From Candidatus Binatia bacterium (GTDB lineage Bacteria > Desulfobacterota > Binatia > UBA12015): 64,000 bases of DNA. The stretch covers positions 88,043-152,042 of the forward strand of contig JAQWJE010000013.1 in NCBI GenBank assembly GCA_029248525.1, in the 5' to 3' direction. The notes beneath the pieces are model-generated. The model saw only the letters and a list, made by a program, of their open reading frames with translations, did not search any database and was not told the origin of the DNA. Made by a program: the position numbers and the translations under genes. Below, one piece after another: positions 45,052 through 52,965 of the stretch. The stretch's first letter is position 1, and every line of letters starts with the position of its first letter.

Positions 45052-45335
45052 TCTCGGATGCTCCCAATCTGTAGGCCTCTGTTCCCTGCGAAGGGGGGGA
45101 CGCGAGAGCGGGAGGCAAATGGGGGAGGGAGTTTGGCGCATTGATCCAGGGGGGGGGATCTCCCGGCCGAAACCGGGACTGCAGAAAACTCCAAAATTTA
45201 CTTTCTCGCTCTCGCGTCTTGAGGAGGGCTTGAGAAAGTTGTCGGCTAATTTGCTCCGGTATCTTAGCCTCGAGTGCTTTCAGCTGGACTTCGCTGCGGC
45301 TTGGACGTGTCGCAAGCGCCGAGATTTGGAGGTTT
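45052..45335. other. 284-base region without a recognised gene
   Basis: Lies between the small Cys-rich gene and the 3' end of the MaoC gene, both on the minus strand. It has a G-run of eight near 45151-45158 but no gene, tRNA or strong hairpin that I can support. The promoter of the small Cys-rich gene should be in it. Confidence 0.4.
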
Positions 45336-45788
45336 TCAGCTGATTTGGGTTTTCATCATCGCATTCCGTCGGGCCCGGCAGACGATCTCGTCACGCTGGT
45401 TCGTACCGGTATGCTCGAAAAGGACAATTCCTCGATCGGGTCGCGACTTGGAGACCCGCGATTCCAGCACAATGGTCTGTGAAGTAATCGTATCGCCTAT
45501 AAAGACAGGATTGGGAAAATCGATTTTCTCGAACCCCAGATTGCCGACGGTCGTCCCGAGCGTGGTTTCGGCGACGGAGAGGCCGACGACCAGCGATAAG
45601 GTGAACATACTGTTGACCAGAATTTGACCGAATTGCGTTGTGCTCGCGAATTCGGCATCGAGGTGTAGCGGTTGCACGTTCATGGTCAGGGTTGTGATCA
45701 GGAGATTGTCCGTCTCGGTGACGGTCCGGCTCGGCTGATGAGTGAACGTCGTGCCCGGTGTCAGCTCTTCGAAGTATTTTCCCGCCAT
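45336..45788 (-). CDS. MaoC-family acyl-CoA hydratase
   Basis: 150 residues, a single hot-dog domain with the MaoC pattern: [14 protein letters not shown] at the N-terminus, the hydratase region [14 protein letters not shown] (the His/Asp equivalent to the catalytic dyad) and [16 protein letters not shown]. The enzyme hydrates enoyl-CoA or mesaconyl-CoA-like substrates. Divergent from the GNAT gene by 58 bases. The family also includes mesaconyl-C1-CoA hydratase relatives; the exact substrate is unknown. The CitE-like lyase at 50388-51302 would make sense in the same pathway. Confidence 0.88.
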   Translation of the reverse strand: MAGKYFEELTPGTTFTHQPSRTVTETDNLLITTLTMNVQPLHLDAEFASTTQFGQILVNSMFTLSLVVGLSVAETTLGTTVGNLGFEKIDFPNPVFIGDTITSQTIVLESRVSKSRPDRGIVLFEHTGTNQRDEIVCRARRNAMMKTQIS

Positions 45789-45846
45789 GATTTTGAGGTA
45801 TCATTGAGTCACGGGCTTTGCCCAGAGCCAGAAAAAGATCTTTTGC

Positions 45847-47040
45847 GTGTCGGAATCAGAACAAAACCTTGAAATCAGGATTCTCACCCATCTCTCGCAA
45901 GATGTGGACGAGTCCGATTGGAATGCTCTCGTGGGGGAGGAATCTCCGTTTCTCGAATGGGGATGGCTGGCCTCGCTCGAGGACGCCGGCTGCGTCGGGC
46001 CAGGTACTGGTTGGAGCCCCAAGCACCTCACGGTTTGGCAGTCCGGCAAATTGATCGCTGCGTGCCCCCTTTATCTCAAGGGCAATAGCGAGGGCGAGTT
46101 CGTATTCGACCACGCTTGGGCGAATGCGGCTTACGGGGCGCAAATCGAGTATTTTCCCAAGATGCTCGTTGGGGTGCCCTTTACGCCGGCCGAAGGCGTT
46201 CGGTTCCTGGTGGCTGACGGGGAGTCACGTGAGGCGATGGTTCGCTTGCTGGGGTCCTCCCTGATGGACCTTTGCAAGGAGAACGAACTTTCATCGATCC
46301 ATATCAATTTTTGCTCCGCAGCCGAGGCGGCTGTGCTCGAGGAGGTCGGCTATAGTCGACGACTCGGCTACCAGTTCAAATGGCGCAATCATGATTACGA
46401 TTCGTTTGCGGATTATCTGTCGGCACTGAAGCAAAAACGGCGCAAGGAAGTGAAGAGAGAGAGAAGAATTCTCGGTGAGCAGGGCGTCGAAATCCAGCCT
46501 CTGGTAGGAGACCAGATCCCCGACGACCTTTTTGCGCAGATGTATGAGATCTATCTGACGACCATCGATAAATACGCATGGGGGCGGCGTTACCTGACCC
46601 CGGAGTTCTTTGAGCTACTCAGACAGCGTTTCCGGCACAACCTCTGTTTTTTCACAGCGATGAGAGGGTCGCAGCTAATCGCCGGCACATTCAACGTGCA
46701 GAAGTCCGGAGCGCTCTATGGCCGCTACTGGGGCACCCATGAAGAAGTTCGCTTCCTGCATTTCAATGTCTGCTATTACGCAACGATCGAGCATTGCATC
46801 GACGCAGGCCTGCAACGATTCGAGCCAGGTGCCGGTGGCGAATTCAAGTGGCTACGTGGCTTTGATGCGGAAGAGACCCGCAGTATGCATTGGTTCGCGG
46901 ACCCGCGCCTCGGCGATGCTGTCAGCCGGTTTCTCGTTTCGGAACGTGGAGAGGTCGAACGGGTGATCGCGGGTGCTGCCGAGAGAAGTCCGTTGCGGAA
47001 GGCGGGGCAACCGACTGTCCCTCCCGAATTACCCGAGTGA
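45847..47040 (+). CDS. GNAT-family protein of the COG3146 (DUF482) type
   Basis: 397 residues starting at GTG. The protein has two GNAT-like folds as in the COG3146/FemAB-related group: CPLYLKGNSEGEFVFDHAWANA and PKMLVGVPFTPAEG in the first half, then YLSALKQKRRKEVKRERR and GGEFKWLRGF in the second. Members are predicted acyl or aminoacyl transferases; the acceptor has not been determined for most. No signal peptide. It overlaps the convergent SDR gene by 12 bases. Confidence 0.88.
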   Translation: MSESEQNLEIRILTHLSQDVDESDWNALVGEESPFLEWGWLASLEDAGCVGPGTGWSPKHLTVWQSGKLIAACPLYLKGNSEGEFVFDHAWANAAYGAQIEYFPKMLVGVPFTPAEGVRFLVADGESREAMVRLLGSSLMDLCKENELSSIHINFCSAAEAAVLEEVGYSRRLGYQFKWRNHDYDSFADYLSALKQKRRKEVKRERRILGEQGVEIQPLVGDQIPDDLFAQMYEIYLTTIDKYAWGRRYLTPEFFELLRQRFRHNLCFFTAMRGSQLIAGTFNVQKSGALYGRYWGTHEEVRFLHFNVCYYATIEHCIDAGLQRFEPGAGGEFKWLRGFDAEETRSMHWFADPRLGDAVSRFLVSERGEVERVIAGAAERSPLRKAGQPTVPPELPE

Positions 47041-47784
47041 TGAAAAGCCTCCATCGATGACGAGCGTCTGGCCCGTAATGAAGCGGGCCTGATCCGAGGC
47101 AAGGAAAAGCACGCCGTCGGCGATCTCTTCCGGCTCGGCCCATCGCCTCATGGGAGTTCGTGCGAGGATGGGGTCATTCATTTCCGGAATGTCCTGCATG
47201 ATTGATGTCATACGGGTATTCACCATTCCGGCCGCGATCGCATTGGCGCGAATCTTCTTGTCCGCCCAAGTGACCGCGATCGCCCGCGTCAGACCCGTGA
47301 GGCCGGTCTTGGCCGCTCCATAGCCTGGCACCATGGGGTGCCCAAAGATGGAGGTGAGGGAGGCGATCCCGACAACCGCCGCTCCTCCGGAGAGGCTGCT
47401 CTTTTCCAACAGCGGAAGGCAGGCTTGTGTAAGGCGGTAGCCTGAGGTGAGATTGATTCTTACCGCGCGCTCGAAGACGTCAGGGTCCCATTCGTTGCCG
47501 CCTCCGGGCAAACTGGCACCTGCGTTGTTGACCAGAATATCGAGCCTGTCGAGGGAGCGGGCGACCGCTTCGACGCTGTCGTTGTCTTCCAATTGCATTT
47601 GCCGGTAAGCGAACCCGGACAAGTCCGAATCATATGCGGCGGCATGGGCTGCTGTGCCTGTGATGGTGACCAACGCCCCAGCCTTATGGAACGCTGAAGC
47701 CGTGGCATAGCCGATTCCGTTGCTCCCTCCGGTCACGAGAACTTGCGCATCTTTGAAGTCGAAGTTGGCCTTGGCCTCGGGCAT
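47029..47784 (-). CDS. Short-chain dehydrogenase/reductase
   Basis: 251 residues with all SDR hallmarks: cofactor motif TGGSNGIGYATA, NNAGAS, and the catalytic Ser142-Tyr155-Lys159 (GIASLTS, PGYGAAKTG). It is a classical NAD(P)-dependent alcohol/ketone oxidoreductase. It starts eight bases after the sulfotransferase stop and is the last gene of a four-gene minus-strand operon. The substrate is unknown; a hydroxyacyl or sterol intermediate is plausible from the context. Confidence 0.95.
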   Translation of the reverse strand: MPEAKANFDFKDAQVLVTGGSNGIGYATASAFHKAGALVTITGTAAHAAAYDSDLSGFAYRQMQLEDNDSVEAVARSLDRLDILVNNAGASLPGGGNEWDPDVFERAVRINLTSGYRLTQACLPLLEKSSLSGGAAVVGIASLTSIFGHPMVPGYGAAKTGLTGLTRAIAVTWADKKIRANAIAAGMVNTRMTSIMQDIPEMNDPILARTPMRRWAEPEEIADGVLFLASDQARFITGQTLVIDGGFSSLG

Positions 47785-47792
47785 GGATTACC

Positions 47793-49055
47793 TCAATCCT
47801 TCTTGTTCTCCGGGCGAGCCGGAAATTTTTCAAAATAATAGGCGAAGCGCTCGCGCAGCTCTTCTGGATCAACGCCGAAATCTCGCTTCAGGTGATAACG
47901 CATCTGGCCTTCCTTGCCGCGCGGATGCGTGTCGAGGAATGTTTGCAGTTGGCTGCGAGCGGCAGGGTTTATCTCGAGTCCGGCTTTGCCGTAGATCTTT
48001 TCCACCATTGCAAGATCGTCCTGCATGAAAATATGAAAGGGCACATCGATGGTACGGCCGGGAGGAAGGTTGTCCCGGTCGCGCACGCAGGCTCTGAGAA
48101 GGTGATCGATTCGGTCCGTCCAGTAGGTAGCCAGGGCTTCGGGTTCAACCTGCTTCCGGTTGATTCGTTGTCCGTAGGCCAGCATCGTGATGCTGGACTG
48201 GATCACCGCGACCGGGTCTCGGTGCGTGACAACGAACGTCGCATCGGGGAATACTTTCTCGAGTGCCGGAAGCTGCTCGAGGTGTTGGGGGCATTTGAGG
48301 ACCCACCGACGGGCATCGCCACGTTGGTGTTGTAGCGTTTTTAAAACGTCGCGGCAGTACTCGTAATGCGGGGTTTGGTCGTGACTATAATAATGATCGC
48401 GCCAGCGCGGGGACATCGAGAGCCACTCGAAGTTATAGGAAGCAAAGTTCGGTCCCATGAGTTCCAGCTCTTCGTGAATATGATCCGGATTCATCGGGTG
48501 CATGGCTGCGAGGAGTGGGGTGGCCTGTTGCATGGCTTCCCATTGTGCCGCGCAGCGTTTGTAACGGGGGTCCACACCGTCTTCTTCGATCCTGTCGTCC
48601 GGCATTGGCAGGGGTTCGTAGGACTCCCACAAGGGGAGGGCCTGCAGCCGGGTGTCGGATGCCATGAGATTCAGCAGGTGTGTGGTTCCGGACCGCGGCA
48701 GGCCGACGACGATGATCGGGGCATGGATGCGCTCCTCGAGAATTTCCGGATGCGCTTGCCAACAGGCTCGAAGCAGAAGTCTGTTTCGAGTGAACAGGGC
48801 GAGCTTGTTGCGCAAGGCAAGGCGGCCGATTCCTGTCAGGCCGGTATCTTCACCCCACTCGCTGGCGAGAATTTCCAGCCGCTCGCGAAAATCCATAGGT
48901 CCGAAGTCTTCCAATCCGGTAGCATCGCGAGCTTCGTCGAGAAGCCCGTCGACCGAGAAGTCAATCTGCAGAGTCTCGCCGTAGGCCAGCGCTGCCTTCT
49001 GGAAGTCGTTCAGAACCGGTGCCCGCAGGTCTTCGATATCGATCCATTGAGTCAA
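47793..49055 (-). CDS. Sulfotransferase family protein
   Basis: 420 residues. The PAPS-binding P-loop is VVGLPRSGTTHLL (around residue 118), followed by KCPQHLEQLP and the 3'-phosphate-binding region VVTHRDPVAVIQSS. A long N-terminal helical extension (about 110 residues) and a C-terminal segment with the RMRYHLK-type stretch are typical of the bacterial group often called Sulfotransfer_3. The start overlaps the stop of the MBL gene (ATGA). It would transfer sulfate to a hydroxyl of a small molecule or lipid. The acceptor is unknown. Confidence 0.92.
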   Translation of the reverse strand: MTQWIDIEDLRAPVLNDFQKAALAYGETLQIDFSVDGLLDEARDATGLEDFGPMDFRERLEILASEWGEDTGLTGIGRLALRNKLALFTRNRLLLRACWQAHPEILEERIHAPIIVVGLPRSGTTHLLNLMASDTRLQALPLWESYEPLPMPDDRIEEDGVDPRYKRCAAQWEAMQQATPLLAAMHPMNPDHIHEELELMGPNFASYNFEWLSMSPRWRDHYYSHDQTPHYEYCRDVLKTLQHQRGDARRWVLKCPQHLEQLPALEKVFPDATFVVTHRDPVAVIQSSITMLAYGQRINRKQVEPEALATYWTDRIDHLLRACVRDRDNLPPGRTIDVPFHIFMQDDLAMVEKIYGKAGLEINPAARSQLQTFLDTHPRGKEGQMRYHLKRDFGVDPEELRERFAYYFEKFPARPENKKD

Positions 49056-50320
49056 ATCTTCGGCCCCGCGAGCTCGGCCTCGATTTTACCAGCCTGATGC
49101 TGGAGCCATTTCGTTTCCCAGAAGTTGGTACTGGTTTTTTCGAGTGTTCGATGTGCATCACGACAGATGGCGAGAAGTTCGGGGTCTCGAGGTGCTGTGC
49201 TCAAGGCGATATCCGTCAGGTGCAACGCTTTGACCGCATCACCCGCATCGAGGCAAAGGCGAGCCCGTTTGCCGATGGCTTCCGTGCCGCCAGATAATTC
49301 CACCAATTCGGGGTGAATACTGGCAGCGGAAGTCTCGTAGAGTTCCGTGGTCGAGCGCTGGTGGAACCAACCCGAATAGTTCTCCCAGATAGCCCGCACG
49401 TCCCAAGATACTTTCCCGTAGCCTTCCCCGACGGCAAGGTGCTCGGGTAACTGGATTTCGCGCATCAATTCATCGATGGGCTTGTCGTCATTCATGCCAC
49501 GGATCGTGGCGTCATGAAGATAGAGAGTCGCGTCACGAACCCGCTCGATCTCGCGTCGAATCAGATCGCGGCCTTCGAGGGGAGGGCCGTGCCCAACGAG
49601 AAGAAGTTCGCAATCGAGTGCGAGGACGCGATCGGCAGATTCAACGAACTCGAGTGCGTCACGGTATCGGTCGCCGCGCATCGTGCAGAGGTTGGGAATA
49701 TGGCCGAAAAGGCAACTGAAAAGGTTCCCGGAAAAAAGCGCCTTATGCTCGGGTAAATGAATGATCAGCGAATCGCGTGTTTCACCGCCCGGCGTCGCGA
49801 TAAACTCAAAATGTTGGCCACCGAAATCCAGCGACATCGTGTCGACGAACGTTTTTGTCGGGACGGGTTGGCTCTGAGTAGCAGGCGGGCCATCGGGCAT
49901 CTTGGCACTCGCTTGAAGAATGGCGTCCATAAAAGCGAAGAAGCTTCGGCGCGCACGGAAGCTCGCGAGTCGACCGTCGTAGCTTTGATGTTCCTGATTG
50001 TTTGCCTGGGCGAGGATCTCGGTCCCGGATTCCAGAAAAACATCGGTGCCACCAACATGGTCGACATGCCCCTGCGTGAAGACGACGTACCGCACCGGCG
50101 AGTCGTCTACCGCATCGTAGAGTCGCTTATGCGTGGGCCCCTCGAAACCCATTCCGGTATTGATCACCATCCGTCCCTCGGGCGTGGTGATCAGGAAGCT
50201 GTTGGAAAGGCCCTCGGATAGATAGAGAAAATCGAGAATTTTTCGAGCTTCATTTTGCTGCGCGGGGGCAACCGCAAAAGCGGACGGACGGGTACTCCAG
50301 ATGGGCTTGCTCATGGGCAT
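49052..50320 (-). CDS. Metallo-beta-lactamase fold hydrolase, alkylsulfatase-like
   Basis: 422 residues from ATG 50320 (GGAGG four bases upstream); ATG 50314 is the alternative. The MBL domain is followed by an alkylsulfatase-type dimerisation domain (LPEHLAVGEGYGKVSWDVRAI) as in SdsA1/BDS1. The metal motif normally HxHxDH reads TQGHVDH here (Gln83, His85, Asp87, His88), so the first His ligand is replaced. No signal peptide. It is coupled to the sulfotransferase, so a sulfate-ester or CoA-ester hydrolase is plausible. True sulfatase activity is uncertain because of the missing ligand. Confidence 0.85.
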   Translation of the reverse strand: MPMSKPIWSTRPSAFAVAPAQQNEARKILDFLYLSEGLSNSFLITTPEGRMVINTGMGFEGPTHKRLYDAVDDSPVRYVVFTQGHVDHVGGTDVFLESGTEILAQANNQEHQSYDGRLASFRARRSFFAFMDAILQASAKMPDGPPATQSQPVPTKTFVDTMSLDFGGQHFEFIATPGGETRDSLIIHLPEHKALFSGNLFSCLFGHIPNLCTMRGDRYRDALEFVESADRVLALDCELLLVGHGPPLEGRDLIRREIERVRDATLYLHDATIRGMNDDKPIDELMREIQLPEHLAVGEGYGKVSWDVRAIWENYSGWFHQRSTTELYETSAASIHPELVELSGGTEAIGKRARLCLDAGDAVKALHLTDIALSTAPRDPELLAICRDAHRTLEKTSTNFWETKWLQHQAGKIEAELAGPKI

Positions 50321-50387
50321 GAATCCTCCGTCCCCGGTGTAGAACGGAATTGGGGCCCTTGTCACGAGCTACTGACAGGAATTCGGC

Positions 50388-51302
50388 TCAGAGGCTGGGG
50401 GCGTGGGCGGCTTCGGCGCGTGCGACGATCCGCCGGGCTCGATTGATATGCGGCGCGTCGACCATCGCGCCCTTATATACAAAAGCGGCTTGTCCCGCCG
50501 CGAAAGCCTCACGCGCGGCCTCGAGGAGGGCGTTAGCCTCGGCCACCTCGTCGTCGCTGGGCACGAAGACGCGATTGATGATGGGAATCTGGTTTGGGTG
50601 GATCGCACCTTTTCCCGTGAACCCAAGGTCGGCTGCTTCCTTGGCTTCCTTCTCGAGTCCGGCATCGTCGTGGAAATCGAAATAGGGCATGTCGAGAGGG
50701 TCCATCCCCTCGGAGGCTGCTGCCAGCAGGCAGGCAGAGCGGGCAAAGGAAAAAACATCCGGCAGGGAGCCATCTTCGTTGCGGCTTTTGCGCGAGCCAA
50801 GTGCACTGGAGAGGTCCTCGCTCGCCCACATCATGGCACAGGAGCGCAGGCTGGCTTGTGCAATCCGGCGTATGTTCAGAATTGCTTCCGGCGTCTCGGT
50901 TGCCAGAAGCAGCACGCGAACACTCCCGGGTTCGCGTCCCGAGATTGCTTCGAGATTGCTCAGCGCTCGATCAATGAAACGGACGTCATCTTCGCTCCGC
51001 AGCTTCGGGATCATATACCCATCGGGTTGGCCTGCCATGGTGACGGTGAGGTCATCGAGAGCCAGGCCCGTCTCCAACGGGTTGATGCGAACGAGTTTCT
51101 CGGATCCATGGAAATCGAGGTTGCGCAGCGAGTCGCGGACGGTCGCGCGGGCCGCGACCTTATGGTCGGGCACGACGGCGTCCTCGAGGTCCAGAATGAT
51201 CGAGTCGGCGTTTGTTCGTGTCGCCTTCTCCATCTTGTGCGGGTCGTCGCCGGGTGCCCATAGGAGTGACCGTCGAAGTCTGGGATTGGCGGAAGCACTC
51301 AT
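50388..51302 (-). CDS. CoA-ester lyase (CitE/HpcH-HpaI family)
   Basis: 304 residues from ATG 51302; an in-frame extension to 51500 is rejected. It has the TIM barrel of the CitE group: RRSLLWAPGDDPHKMEKA, NADSIILDLEDAVVPDHK, PKLRSEDDVRF, LLATETPEAIL and the C-terminal GFTGKGAIHPNQI. Such enzymes cleave malyl-, citramalyl- or similar CoA thioesters, or hydrolyse them. It starts the likely minus-strand operon (67 bases to the MBL gene). With MaoC upstream, a dicarboxylyl-CoA pathway (e.g. mesaconyl/citramalyl) is possible. Confidence 0.9.
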   Translation of the reverse strand: MSASANPRLRRSLLWAPGDDPHKMEKATRTNADSIILDLEDAVVPDHKVAARATVRDSLRNLDFHGSEKLVRINPLETGLALDDLTVTMAGQPDGYMIPKLRSEDDVRFIDRALSNLEAISGREPGSVRVLLLATETPEAILNIRRIAQASLRSCAMMWASEDLSSALGSRKSRNEDGSLPDVFSFARSACLLAAASEGMDPLDMPYFDFHDDAGLEKEAKEAADLGFTGKGAIHPNQIPIINRVFVPSDDEVAEANALLEAAREAFAAGQAAFVYKGAMVDAPHINRARRIVARAEAAHAPSL

Positions 51303-51413
51303 GGGCGGAAAATATCGTGACCCGCAGATGGGGGCAAGGGTAATAAAGGACGGGCCGGAAGCCTCGTGAGAGCCCACTTGGCCTCTCGGTCGCGCCTCGG
51401 TTAAGAAAGAACC

Positions 51414-52388
51414 ATGAAAGCTGTTCTCTGCAAGGAATATGGTCCCCCGGAAAGTCTGGTTGTCGAAGAGATCCCCTCCCCGGAGGCGGGTTCCGGCCAA
51501 GTTGTCGTGAGGGTGCGCAGCGCCGGGGTCAATTTCCCGGACGTCCTGATCATCGAAAATAAATACCAGTTCAAGCCGCCGCTACCCTTTACGCCCGGAG
51601 GCGAAGTGGCCGGTGAAATTCTCTCGATTGGCGAGGGTGTCGAGGGTCTGGCTGTTGGCGATCGTGTTCTCGCCAATTGCGGTTGGCAGGGTTTTGCCGA
51701 GGAGATCGTGCTCCATGCGGGTGGGGTCTTCAAGATTCCCGATTCGATGGATTTCGAGACGGCCTCGGCATTTTTGCTCACTTATGGAACCTCGCATTAC
51801 GCGCTCAAGCAACGAGCGAAGCTCCGTGCAGGCGAGGACCTCGTCGTGCTCGGAGCAGCAGGTGGTGTCGGGATTGCGGCTTTGGAGATCGGCAAGGTGA
51901 TGGGCGCTCGCGTGATTGCTGCGGCATCGACCCCCGAGAAACTCGCCGTCTGCAAGGAGCACGGTGCCGACGAGGTCATCGATTATTCGAAAGAAGATCT
52001 CAAGACGCGGATTCGCGAACTCACCGGTGGCAAGGGCGCCGATGTGGTCTACGATCCGGTAGGCGGAGACTTCTCGGAGCCCTGCCTGCGGGCGATGGCA
52101 TGGGAGGGCCGCTTTCTGGTGATCGGGTTTGCAGCCGGTGAGATCCCCCGGCCGCCGCTCAATCTCACTCTGCTCAAAAGTTGCGATATTGTAGGCGTCT
52201 TCTGGGGAGCCTTTGTCGGGCGCGATCCCGCTACCCATAATGAAAATGTGAACGAATTATTGACCTGGTTTGAGGAAGGACGCATCAAACCCCGCATTTC
52301 GGCATCGTATCCTCTGGAGGATGTGGCCAAAGCATTGCGTGATCTCTCCGAGCGCCGGGTCAAGGGCAAGGTTGTCGTCGTTCCCTGA
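51414..52388 (+). CDS. Quinone oxidoreductase-like MDR protein
   Basis: 324 residues, zinc-free medium-chain dehydrogenase/reductase. AGVNFPDVLIIENKYQ and GGEVAGEILSIGEGV mark the substrate half; GAAGGVGIAALEIGK is the NADPH Rossmann motif. The start is preceded by AAGAAAGAA. Proteins of this group reduce quinones or 2-alkenals. It is followed 15 bases later by glutathione peroxidase, so a shared oxidative-stress transcript is likely. Confidence 0.93.
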   Translation: MKAVLCKEYGPPESLVVEEIPSPEAGSGQVVVRVRSAGVNFPDVLIIENKYQFKPPLPFTPGGEVAGEILSIGEGVEGLAVGDRVLANCGWQGFAEEIVLHAGGVFKIPDSMDFETASAFLLTYGTSHYALKQRAKLRAGEDLVVLGAAGGVGIAALEIGKVMGARVIAAASTPEKLAVCKEHGADEVIDYSKEDLKTRIRELTGGKGADVVYDPVGGDFSEPCLRAMAWEGRFLVIGFAAGEIPRPPLNLTLLKSCDIVGVFWGAFVGRDPATHNENVNELLTWFEEGRIKPRISASYPLEDVAKALRDLSERRVKGKVVVVP

Positions 52389-52403
52389 ATCAAGGAGTTC
52401 AAG

Positions 52404-52898
52404 ATGAGTTCGTTACATGATTTTTCCATGAAGAATATTGATGGTGAGGAGCAGTCGCTCGCTGATTTTGCAGGCAAGGTCGTCTTGTTGGTGAATGTGG
52501 CCTCACAATGCGGCCTGACGCCCCAGTACAAGGGTCTCGAGGCTTTGCAGCAAAAATATGCCGATCTCGGTTTCGCGGTCGTCGGGTTTCCCTGCAATCA
52601 GTTCGCGGGGCAGGAGCCGGGATCGGATGCAGACGTCAAGACATTCTGCGAGACCAGCTTTGGGGTCACGTTCCCGATGTTCTCCAAGATCGACGTGAAC
52701 GGTGACGATCAGGCGCCTCTCTATAAATGGTTGACCTCCACGCCGACCACGCCGGAGGCAGACGGCGATATCAAGTGGAATTTCGGTAAATTCCTGATCG
52801 GCAAACAGGGCCAGATCCTGTCCCGCTTCGAGCCGCCGACAGATCCTGAGGCCAAGGAAGTTCTTGCGGGTATTGAAGCGGCTCTAGCCGAGTCATGA
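52404..52898 (+). CDS. Glutathione peroxidase (Cys type)
   Basis: 164 residues, start with AAGGAG six bases upstream. The catalytic Cys36 is in NVASQCGLTPQY, the Gln site in VGFPCNQFAGQEPG and the Trp in IKWNFGKFLI. The enzyme reduces hydrogen peroxide and lipid peroxides using glutathione or thioredoxin. No signal peptide. It completes the redox pair with the glutathione reductase at 1595, though the two are far apart. Confidence 0.96.
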   Translation: MSSLHDFSMKNIDGEEQSLADFAGKVVLLVNVASQCGLTPQYKGLEALQQKYADLGFAVVGFPCNQFAGQEPGSDADVKTFCETSFGVTFPMFSKIDVNGDDQAPLYKWLTSTPTTPEADGDIKWNFGKFLIGKQGQILSRFEPPTDPEAKEVLAGIEAALAES

Positions 52899-52965
52899 AG
52901 GCCAGGTGCTTCCCGACTGATTGTTCCCGGTAGGGTATGTCGGTCGGGAAGCGCTCCCGTATCAG

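Noticed and set aside
44873..45343. Plus-strand 156-codon frame near the small Cys-rich gene
   Set aside because: No recognisable feature; the minus-strand frame has an export signal and regular cysteine spacing.
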